Source: Faecalicoccus sp.
GTDB lineage: Bacteria > Bacillota_I > Bacilli_A > Erysipelotrichales > Erysipelotrichaceae
Direction: 5' to 3'
Length of the DNA stretch: 12,652 bases
NCBI GenBank assembly: GCA_017941505.1
Contig: JAGAWH010000050.1
Location: 1-12,652, forward strand
The notes under the pieces were generated by a model. It saw nothing but the letters and a program-made list of their open reading frames with translations. It did not search any database and had not been told where the DNA came from. Shown here piece by piece: positions 6,175 through 12,652 of the stretch. Both the position numbers and the translations under genes were made by a program. Numbering within the stretch: position 1 is the stretch's first letter; every line of letters begins with the position of its first letter.

Positions 6175-8861
6175 TTCTCATTCTGTTCCATTTCCTTTTT
6201 GATTCGTTCAATTTCTTCTTCAACGATTTGATAGAAGGTTGTCTGATCGACCTGATCAACCTGCTGACGATCCGCATCAGCCGAAACCGATTCATGGGCA
6301 AATTGATCGAAGATATACTGCTTATCCGCTAATAAATCAGTAATTCTTTCATCAATCGTATTTTCGCACAACAAGCGATGCACCAGTACATTTCGTGCCT
6401 GTCCCATACGGTACGCTCTGGATATGGCTTGATTTTCAATCGATGGTTTTAACTGCGGTTCACAGATAATGACCACCGATGCACTTTGAATGTTAAGTCC
6501 TGTACCACCTGCCTGAATCTGGGAAATCAAGACATGACCCGGCTCAGCTTTTTCAAATTCATCGATAATTTCCTGACGTGTTTTTGCCGGAACAGAACCA
6601 TTGATAATCGGAGAACAGATTTCATCCGGAAGATATTCTTTGATTTTTTCTAATGTCTTTCTAAAGAAGCTGAACACCAATACTTTGCGGCCATCCTCTT
6701 TGGCTTCTTCAATGAGTTCTGATAACCGTCTTGCCTTCGATGAATTCTTTAAATCTTCGACATTCCAGGATGCCTGACGGCAATCCATATAGTTTCTGTT
6801 AAAGATATCTTTTCGATAGATTTTCTTTTCTTCATCCAAAAGCGTGCACCACTGCTCTTTTTCAATCAGTTCCGGAAGTTCCATCAAGACATCTTCCCGC
6901 TTCCTTCGATAATAGACCGGTGCCACCAATTCACGGAACTGGTCGGCTTGCGACAGGTAGGATACTCTTTCAGCTTTTTCAGCAAGTTCCGGCTGAATAA
7001 TACGGATTAGGGAAATCATTTCTTCCACACGATTTTCCAGGGCAGTTCCCGTCATCAAAATGATCCGCTCAGCGTGTTTGGCCATAGCTTTGACATGAAT
7101 GGTCCGTTTGGCAGCCGGATTTTTAATATAATGTGCTTCATCCACCACCAGTAAGGAATACGTAAAGTCTTCCTCCAAGTTCCAGTGTCTTGTTGTCTCA
7201 TAGGTTGTGATCGCAACACCGCCGTGATCTTTCCAATACTGCAGCTCTTCCAATCGATCCGGTCCATATACAGTCACATAGGAAAGCTTGCTGTGCTTAC
7301 CGATTTCCTTACACCAGTTCGGCAGTACACCGGCCGGGCAAACCACCACAAAATGATCGGCACCGATATTTTTTAAAGAGACCATCGTGGCAATTGCCTG
7401 TATGGTCTTTCCAAGACCCATTTCATCCCCTAACAGGACATTTTTTTGATGGAGCATGTATTTAACGCCCCATTCCTGGTAATGACGCAGACTGTATAAT
7501 AATCCATTAGGAAAAATAACCTCTTCCCGAATCTGTTTGGCAAGCTCTTCCGGAAGTCCATATAAAGATTCACCATTATCGAGGATTCCCGGAACGATTT
7601 CTTCTATGATTCCATAGTAGCGGATTGAATCCTTTTCAAAATCTTTCCAGGCATTGAATGGGTTATCTAAAGGTTCTTGATACACTGCCTGCAAGTCATC
7701 AAAATAATCTCCATCCAGAGTATCTTTGGCATATAGATAGGCTTTGGATGTTTGATTCTTAATGGATGGTTCCAAAAGGATCCAATATGGATTGGAATCA
7801 TAGTTTTGGAGAGATTCCATCGCCTCCGGAAGTCTTCGATAATACGATTGAATCCTTTGACACGAATTCATCCACGCCATCCGCTGTTTATAAGCATAAA
7901 TATTTTGAACCAAATCATCATATTCTTCTGTTTGATTATCAACATTTAATCTTAAATGAACGGTTTTCTGGGTATCTGCTGCATATTGTCCGGCTGTTTT
8001 CTTCAATATTCTTGCGGTTTCCATAGAGATACCGGAGATATTGCTTAAGGCATAGATTCCTGCTTCATGGATATCAGCCACCGTTTCATATCCATGGTCA
8101 CGAAGCGGTTTAATCCGAATGACAGTATCTTTTGTCTTTAAAGATTCCACCGGTATGGTTTTTAAGATTCCTAAAACTTCCTTCATCACAATCTGCATGG
8201 TCTTATCCCGGATTGCCTCTTTATTCTCGGCAAGCTGTAAAGACAGATCATCATGTCCTTTTGTGAGCACCTGGTACTTTTGAAGCAGCCTTTCCACACC
8301 GGAATCTCCCATTTGGGCCTTTCCATCCCTCTTATCGGCATAATTCATCAATTCGGTATATAAATCCTGCTCTAATATCGATAAAGAAGGAGACGCATTC
8401 ATTATTTTTTCCAACTGCAGTACGGCATTATAATAATTCCCCATCGCCATGCCATGAAGTCTGTTATATGCGTTTTCTGTCTTCTTCTTATCTTCCTTCG
8501 ATGCGAAAAGCCGGCTGAAAAAGCCATTGCCGGAAGATAGTACTTCGATATCCCTTTTTATTCGCTTTTCATTTTGAAGTAATTCATTACAGTGATTATC
8601 GATCATTTGAAATTGAAGATATTTCTCAAAGGCTTGAAACAACGGTTCTAATTCCGGATAGTTGAAATACCCTGCTGATGAGCGAAGCTCCTCTTTGGCA
8701 TACAGCCGAAATGTAGACTGTATATTGTCATCTTCAAGTATTTTATTAAGATGATCTTCAGCCTGTGTGCAGGCACTTGATATATGATCCAGCTTTCTTA
8801 ATAAAGATTCATGAAGCTGTATGATTTTCTTTGCGTCAGAAAAAGAAAAAGACAGGGCCAT
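6165..8861 (-). CDS. SNF2-family DNA translocase/helicase with helix-hairpin-helix N-terminal region
   Basis: An ATP-driven double-stranded DNA translocase of superfamily 2. The C-terminal half carries a full SNF2 motor: Walker A GDEMGLGKT (478-486), DEAH (574-577), TGTALENR (604-611), motif V QAGGTGLN (783-790) and motif VI QAISRAYRMGQ (811-821). The first 450 residues are mostly helical and charged, with a helix-hairpin-helix-like DNA-binding segment at about 252-290 (LRDHGYETVADI, then ISGISMETARIL). No zinc-binding SWIM motif, nuclease or methylase domain is evident. The ribosome binding site GGAGG (8868-8872) is 6 bases from the ATG. The gene stands alone on its strand, with its own promoter and terminator, and diverges from the XRE/membrane-protein pair. 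The motor call is firm. Repair, remodelling of RNA polymerase and phage defence are all possible roles. Confidence 0.92.
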   Translation of the reverse strand: MALSFSFSDAKKIIQLHESLLRKLDHISSACTQAEDHLNKILEDDNIQSTFRLYAKEELRSSAGYFNYPELEPLFQAFEKYLQFQMIDNHCNELLQNEKRIKRDIEVLSSGNGFFSRLFASKEDKKKTENAYNRLHGMAMGNYYNAVLQLEKIMNASPSLSILEQDLYTELMNYADKRDGKAQMGDSGVERLLQKYQVLTKGHDDLSLQLAENKEAIRDKTMQIVMKEVLGILKTIPVESLKTKDTVIRIKPLRDHGYETVADIHEAGIYALSNISGISMETARILKKTAGQYAADTQKTVHLRLNVDNQTEEYDDLVQNIYAYKQRMAWMNSCQRIQSYYRRLPEAMESLQNYDSNPYWILLEPSIKNQTSKAYLYAKDTLDGDYFDDLQAVYQEPLDNPFNAWKDFEKDSIRYYGIIEEIVPGILDNGESLYGLPEELAKQIREEVIFPNGLLYSLRHYQEWGVKYMLHQKNVLLGDEMGLGKTIQAIATMVSLKNIGADHFVVVCPAGVLPNWCKEIGKHSKLSYVTVYGPDRLEELQYWKDHGGVAITTYETTRHWNLEEDFTYSLLVVDEAHYIKNPAAKRTIHVKAMAKHAERIILMTGTALENRVEEMISLIRIIQPELAEKAERVSYLSQADQFRELVAPVYYRRKREDVLMELPELIEKEQWCTLLDEEKKIYRKDIFNRNYMDCRQASWNVEDLKNSSKARRLSELIEEAKEDGRKVLVFSFFRKTLEKIKEYLPDEICSPIINGSVPAKTRQEIIDEFEKAEPGHVLISQIQAGGTGLNIQSASVVIICEPQLKPSIENQAISRAYRMGQARNVLVHRLLCENTIDERITDLLADKQYIFDQFAHESVSADADRQQVDQVDQTTFYQIVEEEIERIKKEMEQNEKPI

Positions 8862-8884
8862 AGAAATCCTCCTTAACTGTTTTG

Positions 8885-8893
8885 ATTATATCA
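8885..8893 (-). promoter_or_regulatory. Extended -10 promoter of the SNF2 gene
   Basis: TGATATAAT on the - strand gives a perfect TATAAT (8885-8890) with an upstream TG. Transcription would begin near 8878, leaving a short leader with AAGGAGG before the ATG at 8861. The -35 hexamers at 16-17 bp spacing (GAATTG, AGAATT) are poor. Confidence 0.65.
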
Positions 8894-8902
8894 CAGCTAT
8901 TC

Positions 8903-8937
8903 TAAACAATTCTTAGTTTACAATAGTAGATGTAAAC
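8903..8937. promoter_or_regulatory. Array of GTTTA half-sites in the divergent promoter region (candidate operator)
   Basis: The segment holds a perfect inverted repeat GTTTACA (8916-8922) / TGTAAAC (8931-8937) with an 8-bp spacer. An overlapping repeat TAAAC (8903-8907) / GTTTA (8916-8920), also with an 8-bp spacer, shares the middle half-site. The array sits between the -10 of the leftward SNF2 gene and the -35 of the rightward XRE gene. It is a natural site for the XRE regulator to control one or both transcripts. Binding is inferred from symmetry and position only. Confidence 0.5.
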
Positions 8938-8968
8938 CACTATGTTACATAATGCACATGTTAGTTTC

Positions 8969-8998
8969 TTGTCTATATAGTCATATAAAAGATACAAT
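8969..8998 (+). promoter_or_regulatory. Promoter of the XRE/membrane-protein operon
   Basis: TTGTCT (8969-8974) and TACAAT (8993-8998) are separated by 18 bp and match sigma-A-type -35 and -10 elements at 4/6 and 5/6 positions. The start would be near 9005, 23 nt before the ATG at 9028. AGGA (9014-9017) is a modest ribosome binding site 10 nt from that ATG. Confidence 0.65.
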
Positions 8999-9027
8999 GA
9001 AAGCACAAAAGAAAGGAAAACTACTTT

Positions 9028-9468
9028 ATGAATAACCTAAGCAGTAAAATCGCATTGAAGCGGAAGAGTCTTGGCATGACACAGATTGAATTTGCCAATC
9101 AATTGTCCGTCACAAGACAGACCGTTTCCCGCTGGGAAGCAGGTACCGTTTTACCGGATATCGATAAAATTCCGGATATTGCCTCCATATTAAATGTCTC
9201 CTGCGATTATTTATTAAAAGACGAAATTGATCAAGATACTCCGCTTTCTTCTGTCAGCCGTCTGCTATTTGATACGAAAGGAAAGACCGTCCGTTTTGTG
9301 TTCTTCGACGGTGAAGCGGATATGGATCTATTCAACAAAGACTGCCGCATTCTGGAATTTGAAGGAAATTGGATCAAAGTAGAAGTTCAAACAAACAAAG
9401 GAAGACTCGAAAAACTAATATCACTTTCCTCTATACTTTCCTTTGAAATTATCAAGGAGGAACAATAG
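9028..9468 (+). CDS. XRE-family (Cro/CI-type) transcriptional regulator with extra C-terminal domain
   Basis: Residues 5-65 are a canonical HTH_3 domain: IALKRKSLGMTQIEFANQL, then the recognition-helix region SVTRQTVSRWEAG, then LPDIDKIPDIASILNVSCDYLL. After a linker, residues about 85-143 form a compact, beta-rich-looking domain that I do not recognise. It aligns without gaps over its last 27 residues with the downstream membrane protein: WIKVEV with WLLVQI, NKGRLEKLISL with PKGSKEKLIRL. The stop codon directly abuts the next ATG (TAGATG), so the two are co-translated. It probably represses its own operon through the half-site array upstream and may also control the divergent SNF2 gene. The regulator call is firm; the targets are inferred. 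Confidence 0.92.
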   Translation: MNNLSSKIALKRKSLGMTQIEFANQLSVTRQTVSRWEAGTVLPDIDKIPDIASILNVSCDYLLKDEIDQDTPLSSVSRLLFDTKGKTVRFVFFDGEADMDLFNKDCRILEFEGNWIKVEVQTNKGRLEKLISLSSILSFEIIKEEQ

Positions 9469-9834
9469 ATGGAATATATCGGATTAGTGTTCGGAATCTT
9501 TGGATTACTTGCGTACCTGCAGGTCTCGCAATTGAAAACAAAGGTGAATGAATTAGAAAGCCAGCTGGCAAAAATACAGGGTACTTCTTACCACGATGAT
9601 CGCTTGGCATTAGAATCTGCTGCCAGGAAATATATCAAAGAAACAGTTCAGATCAAGCTGAAGGAAGATTATATGGATGTGGATATTGTGAACTACGGCA
9701 ATACTAAGCACGGATCCAATATCATACTGGACGTAGATGAAGACTGGTTATTGGTTCAGATTAATGCTCCAAAAGGAAGTAAAGAAAAGCTCATTCGGCT
9801 GGAAGCGGTTCAAAATATTACCGTCAAAAATTAA
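9469..9834 (+). CDS. Single-span membrane protein sharing its C-terminal domain with the upstream regulator
   Basis: Unrecognised protein of 121 residues. A transmembrane helix near residues 3-20 (IGLVFGIFGLLAYLQV) is followed by lysines, so by the positive-inside rule the bulk should face the cytoplasm. Residues about 20-38 look like a short coiled coil (LKTKVNELESQLAKI). The domain at about 57-120 matches the C-terminal domain of the adjacent XRE regulator, with conserved Trp93, Val96, Lys102-Gly103, Glu106-Lys-Leu-Ile109 and Leu111; it also has an extra loop of about six residues (NYGNTKHG region). The ribosome binding site GGAGG (9456-9460) is 8 nt from the ATG, which directly follows the regulator's stop codon. 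A membrane partner that tethers or titrates the regulator is the simplest model, but it is untested. Confidence 0.82.
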   Translation: MEYIGLVFGIFGLLAYLQVSQLKTKVNELESQLAKIQGTSYHDDRLALESAARKYIKETVQIKLKEDYMDVDIVNYGNTKHGSNIILDVDEDWLLVQINAPKGSKEKLIRLEAVQNITVKN

Positions 9835-9841
9835 ATATAAC

Positions 9842-9882
9842 ATGGGGCTGTTACGAAATATTTCATTTCGTAGCAGCCCCAT
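9842..9882. terminator. Long hairpin between converging genes, probable bidirectional terminator
   Basis: Arms 9842-9859 and 9865-9882 pair over 18 bp around a 5-nt loop. The one imperfect position is a G-U pair in the + strand RNA and an A-C mismatch in the - strand RNA. The core is atggggctg / cagccccat. It lies 7 nt after the membrane-protein stop and 8 nt before the symporter stop. The U-tracts are poor on both strands (tctcgtttt on +, gttatattt on -), so the long GC-rich stem must do most of the work. Confidence 0.7.
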
Positions 9883-9890
9883 ATCTCGTT

Positions 9891-11414
9891 TTACTGCATA
9901 TTGATATTGTTGGATGCGATATCCTTTTTGAAGTGTTCGTTTACATCCGGATATGCCGACAACATCGGTTCTACATCGATTCCCTTTTTGCGGTCAAAAT
10001 AATTCTTTGTGATCTTACCTACCAGTGACTGTAAGGCAATCAAACAGATCAAGTTTGGTACAGCCATCAAACCGTTAAACGTATCATCAATTGCCCATAC
10101 CAAATCACTTTTGATGGTTGCCGATGCGGCAATCAAAAGTACATATACAACTTTAAATACAGCTACTACTCTTCTGCGGTTTTCCTTAGTCATCCAGTCA
10201 CAGCAGAAATCGACTGCCTTTTCACCATAATAAGACCATGCCAGAATGGTCGTAAAGGCAAATAAAGGAAGAATGATACTGAAGGTCATGGTTCCAAATG
10301 TTCCGAAATTCTGGGTAAACATATTCATGGACATTAAGCTGTCTTCCATCTCACCGGATAATAATGCCACATCATTTGTCGTTAAGAACATAAGTGCTGT
10401 TAATGTACAGATAATAAAGGTATCAAAGAAAACTTCAAATACACCCCAAAGTCCCTGTTTAACCGGTTCTCTTGTCTCGGATGCAGAGTGCGCAATTACA
10501 GAAGATCCAAGACCTGCTTCATTGGAGAACACACCTCTTGCCATACCTTTTTTAATAACCTGAGAGAAGGAATAGCCTAAGATTCCTCCGCCGGCTGCCT
10601 GGAAGCTGAACGCCTTAGAGAAGATTAGTCCAAACGCAGAAGGTAATCGATCAATGTGCATCACAATTGCGATAATAGATAACACAATAAATAATAAAGA
10701 CATAAACGGTACAAGCAAGGATGCCGTGCGTCCAATTCTTTTAATACCGCCGATGACGATAATGGCAGTAATCAGAGCTACAATACAGCCAATCGCAAGA
10801 CGCAATCCTTCGTTAGAAAGTGTTACTCCCAAACCGGTTAATGCCTCAGCTAGTGTTCCGGAGATCTTATTTGTTTGTACACCGCTCATACCGATAGCCG
10901 CAAACACACAGAATATCGCGGCTAAGTAAGCCAGCCATTTCTGCTTCATACCATAGGCGATATAGTAGAAGGAACCACCGGATAAGTTTCCATCCTCATC
11001 TTTTTTACGGAAATATAAACCCAATACGTTTTCGGAATAGTTTGTCACCATTCCAAAGAAGGCAGAAATCCACATCCAGAATACAGCACCCGGTCCACCG
11101 GTTAAGATGGCAGATACAACACCGATAATATTACCGGTACCTACGGTTCCGGAAATTGCGGTTGCGAATGCTTCAAACTGCGAAATCGATTGAACAGTGT
11201 CCTGCTTGTCGGATTTCTTTTTTCCTAAACCTTTAATCGTTGGAATAATCGTTGTGTTGAGTGATTCCTTAAAGTGTGTAATCTGTAGAAAATTTGTTCG
11301 AATGGATAAGATCAAACCGGTGCCAAGAATCAAAATAATGACCGGCCATCCCCATACAATGCCATTCAATACGTCGTTGATCTTTTCGATCGTGTTAATA
11401 ATGTTTGTCCACAT
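9891..11414 (-). CDS. AGCS-family sodium:alanine/glycine symporter
   Basis: An integral membrane transporter that takes up alanine or glycine with sodium. Hydrophobic segments run throughout, about ten or eleven in number. Family signatures include SQFEAFATAISGTVGTGNI (82-100), GGPGAVFWMW (110-119) and the later GVFSNEAGLGSS stretch, numbered from the upstream ATG at 11426. I place the start at the ATG at 11414: GGAGG (11419-11423) lies four bases before it, whereas the ATG at 11426 follows a terminator U-run with no ribosome binding site. A charged tail after the last membrane segment (KNYFDRKKGIDVEP onward) is probably cytoplasmic. The gene lies downstream of a tandem glycine riboswitch and terminator, so glycine is a likely substrate and signal. 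The family is certain; preference for glycine over alanine is inferred from the riboswitch. Confidence 0.95.
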   Translation of the reverse strand: MWTNIINTIEKINDVLNGIVWGWPVIILILGTGLILSIRTNFLQITHFKESLNTTIIPTIKGLGKKKSDKQDTVQSISQFEAFATAISGTVGTGNIIGVVSAILTGGPGAVFWMWISAFFGMVTNYSENVLGLYFRKKDEDGNLSGGSFYYIAYGMKQKWLAYLAAIFCVFAAIGMSGVQTNKISGTLAEALTGLGVTLSNEGLRLAIGCIVALITAIIVIGGIKRIGRTASLLVPFMSLLFIVLSIIAIVMHIDRLPSAFGLIFSKAFSFQAAGGGILGYSFSQVIKKGMARGVFSNEAGLGSSVIAHSASETREPVKQGLWGVFEVFFDTFIICTLTALMFLTTNDVALLSGEMEDSLMSMNMFTQNFGTFGTMTFSIILPLFAFTTILAWSYYGEKAVDFCCDWMTKENRRRVVAVFKVVYVLLIAASATIKSDLVWAIDDTFNGLMAVPNLICLIALQSLVGKITKNYFDRKKGIDVEPMLSAYPDVNEHFKKDIASNNINMQ

Positions 11415-11426
11415 ATTCCCTCCCAT

Positions 11427-11454
11427 AAGAAAGAGCCTGTAATACTACAGGCTC
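11427..11454 (-). terminator. Riboswitch-controlled terminator before the symporter
   Basis: GAGCCTGTA and TACAGGCTC (11446-11454 and 11433-11441 on the - strand) form a perfect 9-bp stem with a 4-nt loop, followed by TTTCTT (11427-11432). It lies directly before the symporter's ribosome binding site and about 40 nt after the second glycine aptamer. The foot of its 5' arm can instead pair with the aptamer-2 P1 region. Confidence 0.8.
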
Positions 11455-11569
11455 CGAAGAATCATACAAAAGACATCAAAAAACTAAATTCTGTCTCCGT
11501 CCTTTTGCCTGAGAGATTACGGTATTACCCGCTTGCACCTTCGGCATCCATTCAAGGAATTCTCCGGAG
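11452..11569 (-). promoter_or_regulatory. Predicted antiterminator pairing of the glycine riboswitch
   Basis: CTCCGGAGAA (- strand, 11560-11569) can pair with TTCTTCGGAG (11452-11461) over ten bases with one G-U. The first element contains the 5' P1 strand of aptamer 2; the second overlaps the first three bases of the terminator stem. The two folds exclude each other, so ligand-stabilised P1 should release the terminator. Confidence 0.6.
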
Positions 11570-11643
11570 TATTGTCCGCATACAGTCTTCTGTTTCCTGA
11601 GTGTTTTACACCTTCGGCGATGTTTCCATCCTTTTCCTGCATG
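11495..11643 (-). promoter_or_regulatory. Tandem glycine riboswitch (gcvT-type, two aptamers)
   Basis: Two consecutive aptamers lie on the - strand. Aptamer 1 (11643-11579) has P1 arms CATGCAG and CTGTATG, the core CGCCGAAGGTGTAAAACAC and CTCAGGAAACAG. Aptamer 2 (11569-11495) has P1 arms CTCCG and CGGAG, the core TGCCGAAGGTGCAAG, and TCTCTCAGGCAAAAGGAC. The repeated CCGAAGG and CTCAGG elements are the diagnostic glycine-binding core. A 9-nt linker joins the aptamers. The gene downstream is an AGCS symporter, a well-known partner of this RNA class. Known AGCS-linked examples in other Gram-positives act as OFF switches, and the pairing seen here predicts the same. Confidence 0.95.
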
Positions 11644-11681
11644 TTTCAACCAATACAGATTCATTTTATTAAGCGATATGA

Positions 11682-11710
11682 ATAATAACACATTTTATGC
11701 GTTATCTCAA
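11682..11710 (-). promoter_or_regulatory. Promoter of the riboswitch/symporter transcript
   Basis: TTGAGA (11705-11710) and TATTAT (11682-11687) on the - strand are 17 bp apart and match -35 and -10 elements at 4/6 and 5/6 positions. A start near 11675 would precede aptamer 1 by about 30 nt. No convincing terminator is seen between the TerD-like gene stop (11733) and this promoter, so some read-through from upstream is possible. Confidence 0.65.
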
Positions 11711-11732
11711 CTATCGGGATAATAAATCTCAC

Positions 11733-12652
11733 TTAATTCATAAGTGCCATAATTCGTTCTACATCCGTAGAGCGAATCACTTCTACATCCTCTGTCACAT
11801 TTACTACTTTATCCGTAACCACTACATCGGCTTTGGATACATCATCAACTGTTTCTTTTGCGATCATGGAGAAAAAGTCATAAAGATTCATAACAGAGAT
11901 AATATCAAAATAAGATCTTAGATAGTTCATAGCCGTTGTCCCGGCTACATTGACACTAGAGTCACGTCCGATATTAAGCCATATAAATTCATGATTCATT
12001 AAATCAATCGCAAACAAATACGCAAACCGACTGTCTGAATTGATGGTAAAGGATGTCTTTACCGTTTTCGGCTCAAATATTTCTCCGGAATCTTTTGCAT
12101 CACGAAGCATATATCCGGCTGTACAGATACATTCACTAAATGGCTTGAAAGAGTACACATTGTCGCAGAACACAAGATGCGTAATATGCGGATACTTTTT
12201 CTTAAATGCCGGGATATCTATATCAAAATATTCCGATCCTCCGTTATATCCGGATGTTTCATCTCCGGAATACGTGATCACATCGGATTGTTTGTTCCAC
12301 ATCGATCTCCAGGAAAACTCTTTCTGCGAGCCATCTTCACAAAGACCGATCACCGATAAATCAATATCATTTACTTTTTCCCAATAGGTAAAGGCTCGAA
12401 TCTTTTTTCCTTCCGGAATAGAAAGATGACTTCCCTTAGGAAGAATACCATATCCGGACGCAGATGTTCCCTCCTGGATCGGAAGGGCAATCTTTTTCAT
12501 ATCTGGATCGATATAGACCTTGTTTAATCGATCGGCATATACCTTTTTAAGACTATTCTTGATCAGACTCATTAAAAGATCTACCCGATCAGAGGAAAGA
12601 ATAGATTTTCTTTTAGCACTTTCTTCTTTGGTTTCCATATGAACTGTCATCA
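11733..12652 (-). CDS. TerD-domain protein, C-terminal part (5' end outside the window)
   Basis: About 305 visible residues, numbered from the ATG at 12650. The core at about 70-175 resembles the TerD/TerZ calcium-binding stress-protein fold: ILPKGSHLSIPEGKKIRAF, then DIDLSVIGL, then YSGDETSGYNGGSEYFDID, then HITHLVFCDNVYSF. After it comes a beta-type segment (RFAYLFAIDLMNHEFIWL) and a C-terminal tail with alternating valines and acidic residues. The arrangement resembles the C-terminal end of large TerD-containing cytoplasmic proteins of Actinobacteria and other bacteria, in which a long helical region precedes it. No stop codon separates the ATG at 12650 from the window edge and no ribosome binding site can be seen, so the gene probably begins further right. 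Function is unknown; tellurite resistance should not be assumed. Confidence 0.65.
   Translation of the reverse strand, partial: MTVHMETKEESAKRKSILSSDRVDLLMSLIKNSLKKVYADRLNKVYIDPDMKKIALPIQEGTSASGYGILPKGSHLSIPEGKKIRAFTYWEKVNDIDLSVIGLCEDGSQKEFSWRSMWNKQSDVITYSGDETSGYNGGSEYFDIDIPAFKKKYPHITHLVFCDNVYSFKPFSECICTAGYMLRDAKDSGEIFEPKTVKTSFTINSDSRFAYLFAIDLMNHEFIWLNIGRDSSVNVAGTTAMNYLRSYFDIISVMNLYDFFSMIAKETVDDVSKADVVVTDKVVNVTEDVEVIRSTDVERIMALMN

Noticed and set aside
7752..8026. Overlapping + strand open frames inside the SNF2 gene
   Set aside because: Antisense shadows of a well-supported coding sequence; no family features.
6165..8861. SNF2 gene as a core component of a known multi-gene defence system such as DISARM
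   Set aside because: Known SNF2-containing defence systems carry accompanying methylase, nuclease or phospholipase-D-type genes. None lies beside this gene.
10246..10563. 105-codon open frame on the + strand
   Set aside because: Wholly antisense to the symporter gene, with no ribosome binding site. Its composition is a shadow of the membrane-protein coding strand.
11415..11426. Upstream ATG of the symporter as the start codon
   Set aside because: It directly follows the terminator U-run and has no ribosome binding site. The purines GGGAGGG that encode its next codons serve the ATG at 11414.
11476..11691. 71-codon open frame on the - strand upstream of the symporter
   Set aside because: It covers the tandem glycine riboswitch, whose conserved RNA elements explain the sequence. 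The translation is basic and lacks family features.
11697..11921. 74-codon + strand open frame overlapping the TerD-like gene end
   Set aside because: Low-complexity shadow rich in His, Tyr and Ile; antisense to coding sequence and promoter.
12040..12387. 115-codon open frame on the + strand
   Set aside because: Antisense to the TerD-like coding sequence, which has recognisable motifs. No promoter or ribosome binding site seen.
1..12652. CRISPR array, tRNA, rRNA, transposase, integrase or attachment site
   Set aside because: No regularly spaced direct repeats, no cloverleaf or rRNA sequence, and no mobile-element protein motifs were seen on either strand.

Overview
The window looks like chromosomal DNA of a low-GC Gram-positive anaerobe (Bacillota). 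The support is AT-rich sequence, AGGAGG-type ribosome binding sites, TATAAT-type -10 boxes, a lipoprotein signal, a tandem glycine riboswitch, and enzymes typical of gut or oral Firmicutes (alpha-acetolactate decarboxylase, a BaiCD/FadH-like Fe-S flavoenzyme). A member of the Erysipelotrichia is a plausible guess, but nothing in the sequence proves it. I see no phage, insertion sequence, CRISPR, rRNA or tRNA.

Layout. Positions 1-82 hold the likely 3' end of a rightward gene, which meets the leftward block at a bidirectional terminator (94-139). The leftward block 209-2288 is a tight operon, transcribed as: alpha-acetolactate decarboxylase, a four-helix membrane protein, then a prephenate dehydratase carrying a lipoprotein signal peptide. 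Next come three leftward units, each ended by its own terminator or set off by its own promoter: an HSL-type alpha/beta hydrolase (2396-3238), a 633-residue Old Yellow Enzyme/4Fe-4S/FAD reductase (3321-5222), and a BmrR-like MerR regulator (5291-6103). The reductase promoter has the 19-bp spacer and internal dyad expected of a MerR target. Further upstream on the same strand is an 898-residue SNF2-family ATPase with a long N-terminal region and a helix-hairpin-helix (6165-8861).

Across a 166-bp divergent region with an array of GTTTA half-sites, an XRE-type regulator (9028-9468) and a single-span membrane protein (9469-9834) form a two-gene rightward operon. The two proteins appear to share a C-terminal domain. 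This suggests that the membrane protein binds or tethers the regulator, and it is the most novel-looking part of the window. The operon converges on an AGCS-type sodium:alanine/glycine symporter (9891-11414) across an 18-bp hairpin.

The symporter is preceded by a tandem glycine riboswitch (11495-11643) and a terminator (11427-11454). A ten-base antiterminator pairing can be traced by eye and predicts an OFF switch: glycine shuts down glycine/alanine uptake. The right edge holds the C-terminal part of a large TerD-domain protein that continues beyond the window.

All functions are inferred from motifs read in the translated sequence. No database search was possible.
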